This document shows, piece after piece, positions 1-4,818 of a DNA stretch of 6,637 bases (its first letter is position 1; each line of letters begins with the position of its first letter). A model generated the notes under the pieces. That model was given only the letters and a program-made list of their open reading frames with translations, was not told the DNA's origin and searched no databases. This DNA is from Azonexus sp. (GTDB taxonomy: Bacteria > Pseudomonadota > Gammaproteobacteria > Burkholderiales > Rhodocyclaceae): NCBI GenBank assembly GCA_030697085.1, contig JAUYQT010000508.1:1-6637 (forward strand), in the 5' to 3' direction. The translations under genes were made by a program, and so were the position numbers.

Positions 1-493
1 CATTTTTGTCGGGCCGAAAAATGATCCGGCGAAAATTCGTCAATCGGCCAGCGCCATGGCAACCGTGAAGGCAATTGCCGCCAGTGGGCAGGTTTTTGTC
101 TCACGTGGCGATAAATCCGGCACCCACGCTGCTGAGCTGCGTCTTTGGAAAAGCGCTGACGTCGTCCCGAGAACACTGCTTGGCTACAAGGAAACAGGTA
201 GTGGCATGGGGCCAACGCTGAATATGGCGGCCGCTCTTGATGGCTACACAATCTCGGATCGTGCAACCTGGGGCGCCTTCAAAAATCGTCGCGATCTCGA
301 ACTGCTTTATGCCGGCGACCCGGTACTATTCAACCCGTACGGCGTCATTCCAGTGAATCCAGAACGTCATCCGCACGTGAAAAAACAAGCCGCTGAACGA
401 TTTTCCCAGTGGTTGATCTCAAAAAAAGGCCAGGATGCCATTGCCAGTTTTCGTGCGGCTGGCGAACAGGTATTTTTCCCCAACGCAAAGTAA
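1..493 (+). CDS. tupA: Tungstate/molybdate-type ABC transporter substrate-binding protein, C-terminal part (5' end outside window)
   Basis: The reading frame is already open at base 2 and ends with TAA at 491-493, giving about 163 residues of the C-terminal part. The first ATG in view (56) is internal, because clear family sequence (FVGPKNDPA) lies before it. Visible TupA-family motifs are SRGDKSGTH followed by a Leu-Trp, then YKETGSGMGPTL, then GYTISDRATW, then NPYGVIPVNPERHP, and a tail in which SQWLISKKGQ leads to a Phe-Pro end. In this family the protein is a periplasmic lobe-type receptor that binds tungstate or molybdate and hands it to the membrane permease. The N-terminal half, the signal peptide and one half of the anion site are not in the window, so oxyanion preference cannot be read here. 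moeA follows after only 4 bases, which supports a Mo/W role. Partner permease and ATPase genes are presumably upstream, out of view. Confidence 0.88.
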   Translation, partial: IFVGPKNDPAKIRQSASAMATVKAIAASGQVFVSRGDKSGTHAAELRLWKSADVVPRTLLGYKETGSGMGPTLNMAAALDGYTISDRATWGAFKNRRDLELLYAGDPVLFNPYGVIPVNPERHPHVKKQAAERFSQWLISKKGQDAIASFRAAGEQVFFPNAK

Positions 494-497
494 AGCC

Positions 498-1751
498 ATG
501 ACAGATACCTCCTGCACCGCAAACCCCGTTGAAGACCCATCGCTGACTGCAGCCGCAGCGCGTGACCGCATATTGGCGGAAGTGTCGCCGATTATCGGTC
601 ACGAATTCCTCCCCTTGCGTGCCGCTTTGGGACGCATCCTTGCCGCTGACATCATTGCGCCGCACGATGTGCCGGCGCACGATAATTCGGCCATGGACGG
701 GTATGCCATTCGTTGTGGCAGTCTGGCCGCTGAGGGTGAAACACCGCTCACGGTGGTGGGTAGCGCATTTGCTGGAAATGCTTTTTCCGGCCAGGTGGGC
801 AATGGGCAGGCGGTACGCATTATGACCGGCGCGGTCTTGCCGGCGGGTGCCGATGCCGTAGTGGTACAGGAAGTAACGCGGCGGGAAGCCACGGTGGTAT
901 TTATTCCCGCCGGCCAGCAACCTGACCAGAACATTCGTCGGGCAGGTGAAGATTTGGCCCGTGGTTCGGTGGCGCTGGCTGCCGGCAAACGCATTGGTCC
1001 GGCTGAGCTCGGGCTGATTGCTTCATTGGGTATTGCTGAAGTTGATGTCAAACGCCGTTTGCGCGTCGCCTTCTTTTCCACGGGCGATGAGTTGACCTCA
1101 ATTGGCAAGCCCCTCGGCCCCGGCCAGATTTATGACAGCAACCGTTACACGCTCCATGGTCTGCTACATCAACTGGGCGCTGAAGTGATCGACATGGGCG
1201 TCGTCCCCGACCAACCGGCGGCGCTTGAGGCAACACTGGCTGAAGCAGCGCTGCTTGCCGATGCCATCATCACGACGGGCGGTGTGTCCGTCGGCGAGGC
1301 CGATTTTATTAAGGAAACTCTCGCCAGGCTTGGTCAGGTCAACTTCTGGAAACTCAACATCAAACCCGGCCGGCCGATGGCTTTTGGCAAAATCGGCAAG
1401 GCCTGGCTGTTTGGCCTGCCCGGTAATCCGGTGGCGGTGATGGTGAGCTACACTCAGTTTGCGCTGGATGCATTACATCGTTTATCCGGTCTCGATCCGA
1501 TTCCAGAACGTCCGTTGCTGACCGTCGAAGCGGCAAATTTCATCAAGAAGCAAGCGGGGCGCCGTGAATATTTGCGTGGCACGGTGGCTGCGGTCAACGG
1601 CCGCTGGCAGGTAAAAACCACCGTTAATCAAGGCTCCGGTGTGTTGCGTTCAATGTCGGAAGCCAACTGTTTTATCGTCTTGCCGGAGGAGTGCGCTGGC
1701 GTGCCGGCGGGTGAAAACGTGCAGGTCCAGTTATTTGAAGGGCTTATTTAA
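498..1751 (+). CDS. moeA: Molybdopterin molybdenumtransferase MoeA
   Basis: This 417-residue protein is close to the roughly 411 of E. coli MoeA. The family catalyses insertion of molybdate (or tungstate) into adenylylated molybdopterin in the cytoplasm, the last common step of Mo cofactor synthesis. Motifs in order are HDNSAMDGYA (61-70), RIMTGAVLP (107-115), RRAGEDL (147-153), FFSTGDEL (192-199), GQIYDSNRY (209-217), TTGGVSVGEADF (259-270), KLNIKPGRPMAFG (285-297), GLPGNPVAV (306-314), and a C-terminal domain with REYLRG and GSGVLRSMSEAN. Residues aligned by motif to the E. coli active-site set (D59, T100, D142, E188, D228, D259) are all present, as D67, T110, D152, E198, D238 and D269. I chose the ATG at 498, 4 bases after the tupA stop. 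The longer in-frame ATG at 435 lies inside tupA and would add 21 residues of shadow sequence. The ribosome binding site is weak, suggesting translational coupling to tupA. The duplicated MoeA paralogues of some species cannot be told apart from this sequence alone. Confidence 0.96.
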   Translation: MTDTSCTANPVEDPSLTAAAARDRILAEVSPIIGHEFLPLRAALGRILAADIIAPHDVPAHDNSAMDGYAIRCGSLAAEGETPLTVVGSAFAGNAFSGQVGNGQAVRIMTGAVLPAGADAVVVQEVTRREATVVFIPAGQQPDQNIRRAGEDLARGSVALAAGKRIGPAELGLIASLGIAEVDVKRRLRVAFFSTGDELTSIGKPLGPGQIYDSNRYTLHGLLHQLGAEVIDMGVVPDQPAALEATLAEAALLADAIITTGGVSVGEADFIKETLARLGQVNFWKLNIKPGRPMAFGKIGKAWLFGLPGNPVAVMVSYTQFALDALHRLSGLDPIPERPLLTVEAANFIKKQAGRREYLRGTVAAVNGRWQVKTTVNQGSGVLRSMSEANCFIVLPEECAGVPAGENVQVQLFEGLI

Positions 1752-1803
1752 AGCGCTGGACATTACCTGTTTAGTGACATCTGCCTGAATACTGGTTTCG
1801 ACC

Positions 1804-1809
1804 TATGAT
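1804..1809 (+). promoter_or_regulatory. Possible sigma70 -10 box for the 1867 gene
   Basis: TATGAT (1804-1809) matches the TATAAT consensus at five of six positions. A poor -35 candidate, CTGCCT (1781-1786), lies 17 bases upstream. The 115-base gap after moeA contains no clear terminator, so read-through from tupA-moeA is also possible. Downstream of the box, AGAAAC (1812-1817) can pair with GTTTCT (1831-1836) in the leader. This is a pattern match only. Confidence 0.3.
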
Positions 1810-1852
1810 GGAGAAACGGAAGCAGTTTTTGTTTCTGTGGTTTGATCGAAGT

Positions 1853-1858
1853 AAGGAG
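1853..1858 (+). promoter_or_regulatory. Strong Shine-Dalgarno site for the repeat protein
   Basis: AAGGAG lies 8 bases before the ATG at 1867 and fixes that start. An out-of-frame ATG at 1860-1862 is too close to this site to compete well. This is by far the strongest ribosome binding site in the window, suggesting that the downstream protein can be made in quantity. Confidence 0.75.
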
Positions 1859-1866
1859 AATGAAAA

Positions 1867-2409
1867 ATGACAGGTATCTTTGATAAAGCCAAAGCGTTTT
1901 TGGATACGGCCGAAGAAAAACTTGAAGAAGTCGCCGAGCAGGCTACAGCCAAAGCGTCGGAGCTGGCTGGCAAGGTAACGGTGGCGGCCGATCAGGCGTG
2001 GGACAAGACTCGGCAAGTGGCGGCCGAGACAGCGACCAAAGCTGAATCGGTCGCAGCTCATGCCTCTGCCAAGGCGGGGGAGTTGGGCGAAAAAGCCAGC
2101 GCTGCCGCTGATCAGGCTTGGGATGCAACGAAAAAGACGGCAGCGGAAGTGGGTGTGAAGGCTGAATCGGTCTCCGACCAGGCGGTGGCAAAAGCGGCTG
2201 AACTTCGCAGCAAAGCCAGTCTTGCTGCGGATCAGGCCTGGGATGCCACCAAGCATACGGCGGCTGAAATGTCGGCCAAAGCGGAGCATGCGGCAGAGGT
2301 CGCGTCGGCCAGGGCTTCCGAAGTGGTGAGCCGTGCAGGTGAAAAACTGGCGCATGGCGTGGCCAGCGTTAAATCTGCGATTTCATCGGATACCGACGAG
2401 AAGGTTTGA
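1867..2409 (+). CDS. Alanine-rich helical repeat protein, LEA-like or phasin-like, function unknown
   Basis: This 180-residue protein contains about 51 Ala (28%) and no Cys, Pro, Tyr or Asn. There are 23 Lys/Arg against 30 Asp/Glu. No signal peptide or membrane segment is visible, so a cytoplasmic location is expected. After a short amphipathic head (MTGIFDKAKAFLDTAEEKLE) come three full repeats of exactly 40 residues (22-61, 62-101, 102-141) and a half repeat (142-161). Anchors recur in phase: KASEL/KAGEL/KAAEL at 29, 69 and 109, AADQAWD at 40, 80 and 120, and KAES/KAES/KAEH at 58, 98 and 138. The only Trp residues are at 45, 85 and 125. Composition and repeats resemble group-3 LEA desiccation/stress proteins and, more loosely, PHA-granule phasins. 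Neither assignment is proven, and the function is unknown. It has its own strong ribosome binding site and appears monocistronic. The antisense strand is also open over this span, but only as a by-product of codon bias. Confidence 0.88.
   Translation: MTGIFDKAKAFLDTAEEKLEEVAEQATAKASELAGKVTVAADQAWDKTRQVAAETATKAESVAAHASAKAGELGEKASAAADQAWDATKKTAAEVGVKAESVSDQAVAKAAELRSKASLAADQAWDATKHTAAEMSAKAEHAAEVASARASEVVSRAGEKLAHGVASVKSAISSDTDEKV
1930..2349 (+). repeat. 3.5 tandem copies of a 120-bp coding repeat
   Basis: The units are 1930-2049, 2050-2169, 2170-2289 and a half unit 2290-2349, each full unit being exactly 120 bp. The first two units end with the same 9 bases (gctgaatcg, 2041-2049 and 2161-2169). 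All three share a near-identical core around gatcaggc-tgggat (GATCAGGCGTGGGAC, GATCAGGCTTGGGAT, GATCAGGCCTGGGAT). Elsewhere the units have diverged considerably in DNA while keeping the protein pattern, so the duplication is old and maintained rather than a recent slippage event. Confidence 0.88.
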
Positions 2410-2432
2410 GCCTGGCGAATGTTTGTGGGCCA

Positions 2433-2582
2433 AGGCGAGTTGCTCGCCTGGGCGGCCGGCGAGTTGCTGAGACGCAGAGGAAAGGCCGGGTCGAATCAGG
2501 TTTATGAGTTTTAATGCCCGGCTTCTTGCCTTTTTCTGCGGAGAAACGGCAAGGTGGGAGCGTTGAAAAAAGAAGGTTTTTC
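2433..2582. terminator. Dyad-rich region between convergent genes, probable transcription end zone
   Basis: This 181-base gap separates the + strand repeat protein from the minus-strand membrane protein. Dyads seen: AGGCGAG/CTCGCCT (2433-2439/2443-2449, 3-base loop); a long imperfect stem 2473-2490 with 2517-2540, built from CGCAGA/TCTGCG plus GG/CC and CCGGG/CCCGG; a competing stem CTTGCC/GGCAAG (2525-2530/2548-2553) with inner TTTCT/AGAAA; and GAAAAA/TTTTTC (2565-2570/2577-2582). The last could serve as a weak A/T-rich bidirectional end signal. No dyad has the textbook GC stem followed directly by a T run, so the exact end points are uncertain. Confidence 0.4.
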
Positions 2583-2590
2583 TTGTTGCG

Positions 2591-2953
2591 CTAGAACAGT
2601 TTGTGATGCCGGAAATTGCCCGGTGCGTGGGACAGTAAGGCGGATAGCGCCAGCACCAACCAGAAAATCGGTAGCGCCCAGCTTGGCTGTAAAGCCATTA
2701 GTCCGACCAGCGCTAGTTTGAGTAGAACCCCGAAGCCGGCCGTTTCGCGCAGATGCGCCGGGTTGGCCCAGGTGTCGATGGCGAACATGGCGACGCCTGA
2801 AATAAAGACGACGCTGGCGCCGGTGCTGACGTTGCCGGCACCGAGCAAAGCGGCGCCGAGCAGGACGAGCCCGGCCAGGTGGGCGGTGCGTAGCGCCAGA
2901 TTGAACCAGCGTTTACCGGGGAAGTCGCGAATTTTGTCGCGTTGGCGGGGCAT
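2591..2953 (-). CDS. Small multi-span membrane protein, unknown function
   Basis: This 120-residue protein starts at the ATG at 2953-2951 and ends with TAG at 2591. A short basic cytoplasmic-looking head (MPRQRDKIRDFPGKR) is followed by about four hydrophobic segments, near residues 19-38, 45-62, 73-88 and 92-107, and a His/Arg-rich tail ending SHAPGNFRHHKLF. Histidines sit at the start of the first helix (H25), in the loop at H67, and at H109, H116 and H117. I do not recognise a named family. The frame extends upstream to 3130, but that part overlaps the end of rhlE and is arginine-rich shadow sequence. The ATG lacks a clear Shine-Dalgarno site; a TTG at 2971 (six codons upstream), preceded by GAGA, is an alternative start. 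The gene begins 40 bases after the rhlE stop on the same strand, so cotranscription is likely, without implying shared function. Confidence 0.75.
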   Translation of the reverse strand: MPRQRDKIRDFPGKRWFNLALRTAHLAGLVLLGAALLGAGNVSTGASVVFISGVAMFAIDTWANPAHLRETAGFGVLLKLALVGLMALQPSWALPIFWLVLALSALLSHAPGNFRHHKLF

Positions 2954-2993
2954 GAAATCAGGCCGAAACAAATGTTTCTCGATTATCCCTGAT

Positions 2994-4328
2994 TCAACGC
3001 GCGCGTGACTTTGCCGGCGCTTTGCCGCCAGCGCTATTCGTCGCCTTGATCGGGCTGCGGCGTGCCGGTTTGGCGGCCGGGCTGTCGAAACCCTCCCAGT
3101 TGGACGGCAGGTTTTTGCCGCTGCGGCCACCGGGTACTTTGGGTTTTTTCGGCTTTTTTACCAGTTGACCGGCAGCATCGGTCATCGGTACGCGATGATC
3201 CGGCTCGAAGCCCGGTTCTTCGTCGCGGCTCAGGGTTTGTTTGGTCAGGGTTTCAATCGCGGCAAGCAGCGGCGCTTCGTCGGCGCAAACCAGCGAAATC
3301 GCCTCGCCGGTAGCGCCCGCACGGCCAGTGCGGCCGATGCGGTGGATGTAATCCTCGGCGACGATCGGCAGGTCAAAATTCACCACCTGCGGCAGGTCGT
3401 CGATATCGAGGCCACGCGCCGCGACGTCGGTGGCGACGAGAATCTGGACCTCGCCGGCCTTGAAGCTTTCCAACGCGCGCAGCCGGGCTGGTTGCGGTTT
3501 GTCGCCATGAATGGCGTCGGCCTTGATCTTCTTGGCGAGCAGTGTGGCGACCAGTTCATCGACACCTTTGCGCGTCTTGACGAAAACCAGCACCTGACCC
3601 CAGCGCCGATCTTTCAACATTTTCAGGAACAATTCCGGCTTGCGTTTCTTGTCGACCGGAACGACCCATTGCTTAATCGCCTTGACCGTGCTGTTGCGCG
3701 GGCTGATTTCGATACTCAGCGGGTCGCGCAGACGGGCTTTGGCCATGCTGCGGATTTCGTCCGAGAAGGTGGCGGAGAAGAGCAAGGTCTGTTTTTGCTT
3801 GGGCAGCGCGGCAAAAACAGTACTTAGTTCTTGTGCAAAACCGAGGTCGAGCATGCGGTCGGCTTCGTCGAGAATTAGCGTTTCCACCTGTTTCAACTTG
3901 ATCGCATTCTGGCGGAAAAGGTCAAGCAGGCGGCCGGGCGTGGCGACCAGGATATCAACCCCACGGCGCAGGCGCATCATCTGCGGATTGATACTGACGC
4001 CGCCATAAGTGGCGTAAGTGCTGACCGGCAGATGTTCGCCGTACTGGCGAAAACTGGCCTGGACCTGTTCGGCGAGTTCCCGCGTCGGCACCAGCACCAA
4101 CGCACGGATCGAGTTGCTCGCCGCCTTCTCGCCTTCACTCAGCCGTTGCAGCACGGGCAGCGCAAAGCCGGCCGTCTTGCCGGTTCCGGTCTGCGCCGCC
4201 GCCATCAGGTCGCGCCCGGCGAGAATGGCAGGAATAGCCTGTAACTGGATCGGGGTAGGTATCTTGTAGCCGAGCGTTTCGAGCGCTTGCAGCAGCGGGG
4301 CGGCGAGGCCAAGGGAAGCAAAGGTCAT
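2994..4328 (-). CDS. rhlE: DEAD-box ATP-dependent RNA helicase, RhlE type
   Basis: This 444-residue cytoplasmic enzyme belongs to a family that unwinds short RNA duplexes using ATP, in ribosome assembly and RNA turnover. All core motifs are intact: Q motif (F3, PTPIQ 24-28), motif I AQTGTGKT (45-52), Ia PTREL (81-85), GG (109-110), TPGR (130-133), II DEAD (154-157), III SAT (185-187), IV VLVFVKTR (246-253), V ATDVAARGLDI (299-309) and VI HRIGRTGRAG (329-338). The roughly 65-residue C-terminal tail from about 380 is basic and low-complexity (KKPKKPK, PARRSPIK, ending KSRAR), as is usual for RhlE-type helicases and thought to aid RNA binding. The start is the ATG at 4328-4326, which gives the conventional F-x-x-LGL opening. 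The ribosome binding site is weak. The assignment to RhlE rather than another DEAD-box subgroup rests on the overall motif style and the short N-terminus. Confidence 0.93.
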   Translation of the reverse strand: MTFASLGLAAPLLQALETLGYKIPTPIQLQAIPAILAGRDLMAAAQTGTGKTAGFALPVLQRLSEGEKAASNSIRALVLVPTRELAEQVQASFRQYGEHLPVSTYATYGGVSINPQMMRLRRGVDILVATPGRLLDLFRQNAIKLKQVETLILDEADRMLDLGFAQELSTVFAALPKQKQTLLFSATFSDEIRSMAKARLRDPLSIEISPRNSTVKAIKQWVVPVDKKRKPELFLKMLKDRRWGQVLVFVKTRKGVDELVATLLAKKIKADAIHGDKPQPARLRALESFKAGEVQILVATDVAARGLDIDDLPQVVNFDLPIVAEDYIHRIGRTGRAGATGEAISLVCADEAPLLAAIETLTKQTLSRDEEPGFEPDHRVPMTDAAGQLVKKPKKPKVPGGRSGKNLPSNWEGFDSPAAKPARRSPIKATNSAGGKAPAKSRAR

Positions 4329-4370
4329 GGCGAAATCAGTACAACGGGAAAGGGGCGAGTTTAACCGCTT

Positions 4371-4404
4371 CGCCGGGTAACGGCGTTAGGCAACGCACCT
4401 TGCC
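4371..4404 (-). promoter_or_regulatory. Two adjacent hairpins upstream of rhlE
   Basis: CGCCG/CGGCG (4371-4375/4381-4385, 5-base loop) and GGCAA/TTGCC (4389-4393/4400-4404, 6-base loop) lie 43-76 bases before the rhlE start. Read on the minus strand they would fold in a 5' leader if transcription starts further upstream. I see no convincing promoter, so whether they are transcribed is unknown. Confidence 0.3.
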
Positions 4405-4515
4405 GCATCAACCACTCACTCGCTTGGTTCGGGGGCTACCTCAGGTTGCCTGGCACTGAGAACTGAACACGCCTGCGTCTTGTCATACGCAAGCAGGTAA
4501 CAACCATTTGCCGAC

Positions 4516-4520
4516 AGGGG
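4516..4520 (+). promoter_or_regulatory. Ribosome binding site for the 53-codon ORF
   Basis: AGGGG lies 6 bases before the ATG at 4527, a good spacing. Further upstream, TTGTCA (4480-4485) resembles a -35 box, but no acceptable -10 box stands 16-18 bases beyond it, so the promoter is unresolved. Confidence 0.5.
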
Positions 4521-4526
4521 AAATCA

Positions 4527-4688
4527 ATGCTTCAAGCCATTCTTGAAAACCGTTTGCTACTCTCTGCAATCATTCTTCTGCTTTTGTTGATGGTGCCGGT
4601 TCTAATCGTGTGCGGTCATCCATTGCGAGATTCTTCACAGCCTGACCGGCGGAAACACGCCCGCCCGGGTGTCGAGCGAAGAGCTTGA
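4527..4688 (+). CDS. Possible 53-residue single-span membrane peptide
   Basis: The ORF runs from ATG 4527 to TGA 4686-4688. Residues 1-9 (MLQAILENR) precede a continuous hydrophobic stretch L10-V28 that is long enough to cross the membrane, then C29-G30. A basic tail follows, with seven Arg/Lys among residues 34-52. By the positive-inside rule the tail should be cytoplasmic. Alternatively the N-terminus plus C29 resembles a lipoprotein signal, but valine before the cysteine is a poor lipobox. Support comes from the AGGGG ribosome binding site 6 bases upstream and a + oriented terminator about 100 bases downstream. Against it, codon third positions in the tail are not GC-biased (about half), unlike neighbouring genes, and an antisense ORF covers most of the span. 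No family was recognised. Confidence 0.42.
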   Translation: MLQAILENRLLLSAIILLLLLMVPVLIVCGHPLRDSSQPDRRKHARPGVERRA

Positions 4689-4734
4689 CGGCTTCCCCAA
4701 GCAGGTAAGGGAAACCATCTTGAGTCAGCGCCAT
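4570..4734 (-). CDS. Possible 54-residue soluble peptide, antisense to the 4527 ORF
   Basis: The ORF runs on the minus strand from ATG (4734-4732) to TGA (4572-4570). The translation begins MALTQDGFPYLLGEAVKLF and continues with GGRVSAGQAVKNLAM, then ends in a polar tail (STKAEE). The first 40 residues have a natural-looking, helix-compatible composition. The frame stays open upstream for eight codons to a TGA, so a longer ancestral protein may have existed. The ribosome binding site is weak (GAG, 8 bases before ATG). The gene would follow yegD by 84 bases in the same direction. It and the 4527 ORF are mostly mutually exclusive readings; I cannot decide which, if either, is expressed. Confidence 0.3.
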   Translation of the reverse strand: MALTQDGFPYLLGEAVKLFARHPGGRVSAGQAVKNLAMDDRTRLEPAPSTKAEE

Positions 4735-4787
4735 GGCTAATTCTCGACTTGCGGGCAGTCAGAGATTTAAGTGACACATCAGGATGG

Positions 4788-4810
4788 ACGCAGCGCCGCT
4801 TTGCGTTTTT
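4788..4810 (+). terminator. Rho-independent-terminator-like hairpin, + orientation
   Basis: ACGC (4788-4791) pairs with GCGT (4803-4806) and AGC (4792-4794) with GCT (4798-4800), leaving a two-base bulge and a GCC loop. The stem runs straight into a T run (4806-4810). The reverse strand has no T run after the stem, so the signal is directional. No long + strand gene precedes it; the only candidates to be ended here are the 4527 ORF or a non-coding transcript. It lies 8 bases beyond the yegD stop. Confidence 0.55.
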
Positions 4811-4818
4811 GACAACGG

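Larger units (their letters stand above)
4329..4818. other. 490-base region with no gene longer than 60 codons
   Basis: This is the gap between rhlE and yegD, both on the minus strand. From left to right it holds the divergent control region (4329-4526) with two hairpins near rhlE; further small dyads at 4442-4452 (CAGG/CCTG) and 4474-4491 (TGCGT/ACGCA); a short + strand ORF with a good ribosome binding site (4527-4688); an antisense short ORF (4570-4734); a start-less + frame (4606-4740) with strong GC third-position bias; and a + oriented terminator-like hairpin (4788-4810). The 10-mer AAGCAGGTAA occurs at 4491-4500 and 4699-4708. No tRNA fold, insertion-sequence end or transposase fragment was recognised. 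Confidence 0.6.

Noticed and set aside
435..497. Longer moeA start at the ATG at 435
   Set aside because: Would overlap tupA by 59 bases and adds residues with no MoeA similarity. The ATG at 498 fits the family length.
1771..2355. 194-codon open frame on the minus strand over the repeat protein
   Set aside because: Arg/Phe/His-rich antisense shadow with no start signal. The + frame has a strong ribosome binding site and ordered repeats.
2434..2468. GGCGAGTTGCT twice (2434-2444 and 2458-2468)
   Set aside because: Only two 11-base copies in a GC-rich gap, with no further spacing pattern. Not a CRISPR or iteron array.
2954..3130. N-terminal extension of the small membrane protein gene
   Set aside because: Lies in the 3' end of rhlE in another frame, is Arg-rich, and contributes no membrane-protein character.
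3165..3827. 220-codon + strand frame
   Set aside because: Antisense to rhlE, which carries every helicase motif.
4451..4465. TGGCAC as a sigma54 -24 element
   Set aside because: The required GC of the -12 element is TG at the expected position (4464-4465).
4381..4470. Possible tRNA-like segment (GGTTCG near 4424)
   Set aside because: No matching acceptor, D or anticodon stems, and the T-loop consensus is incomplete.
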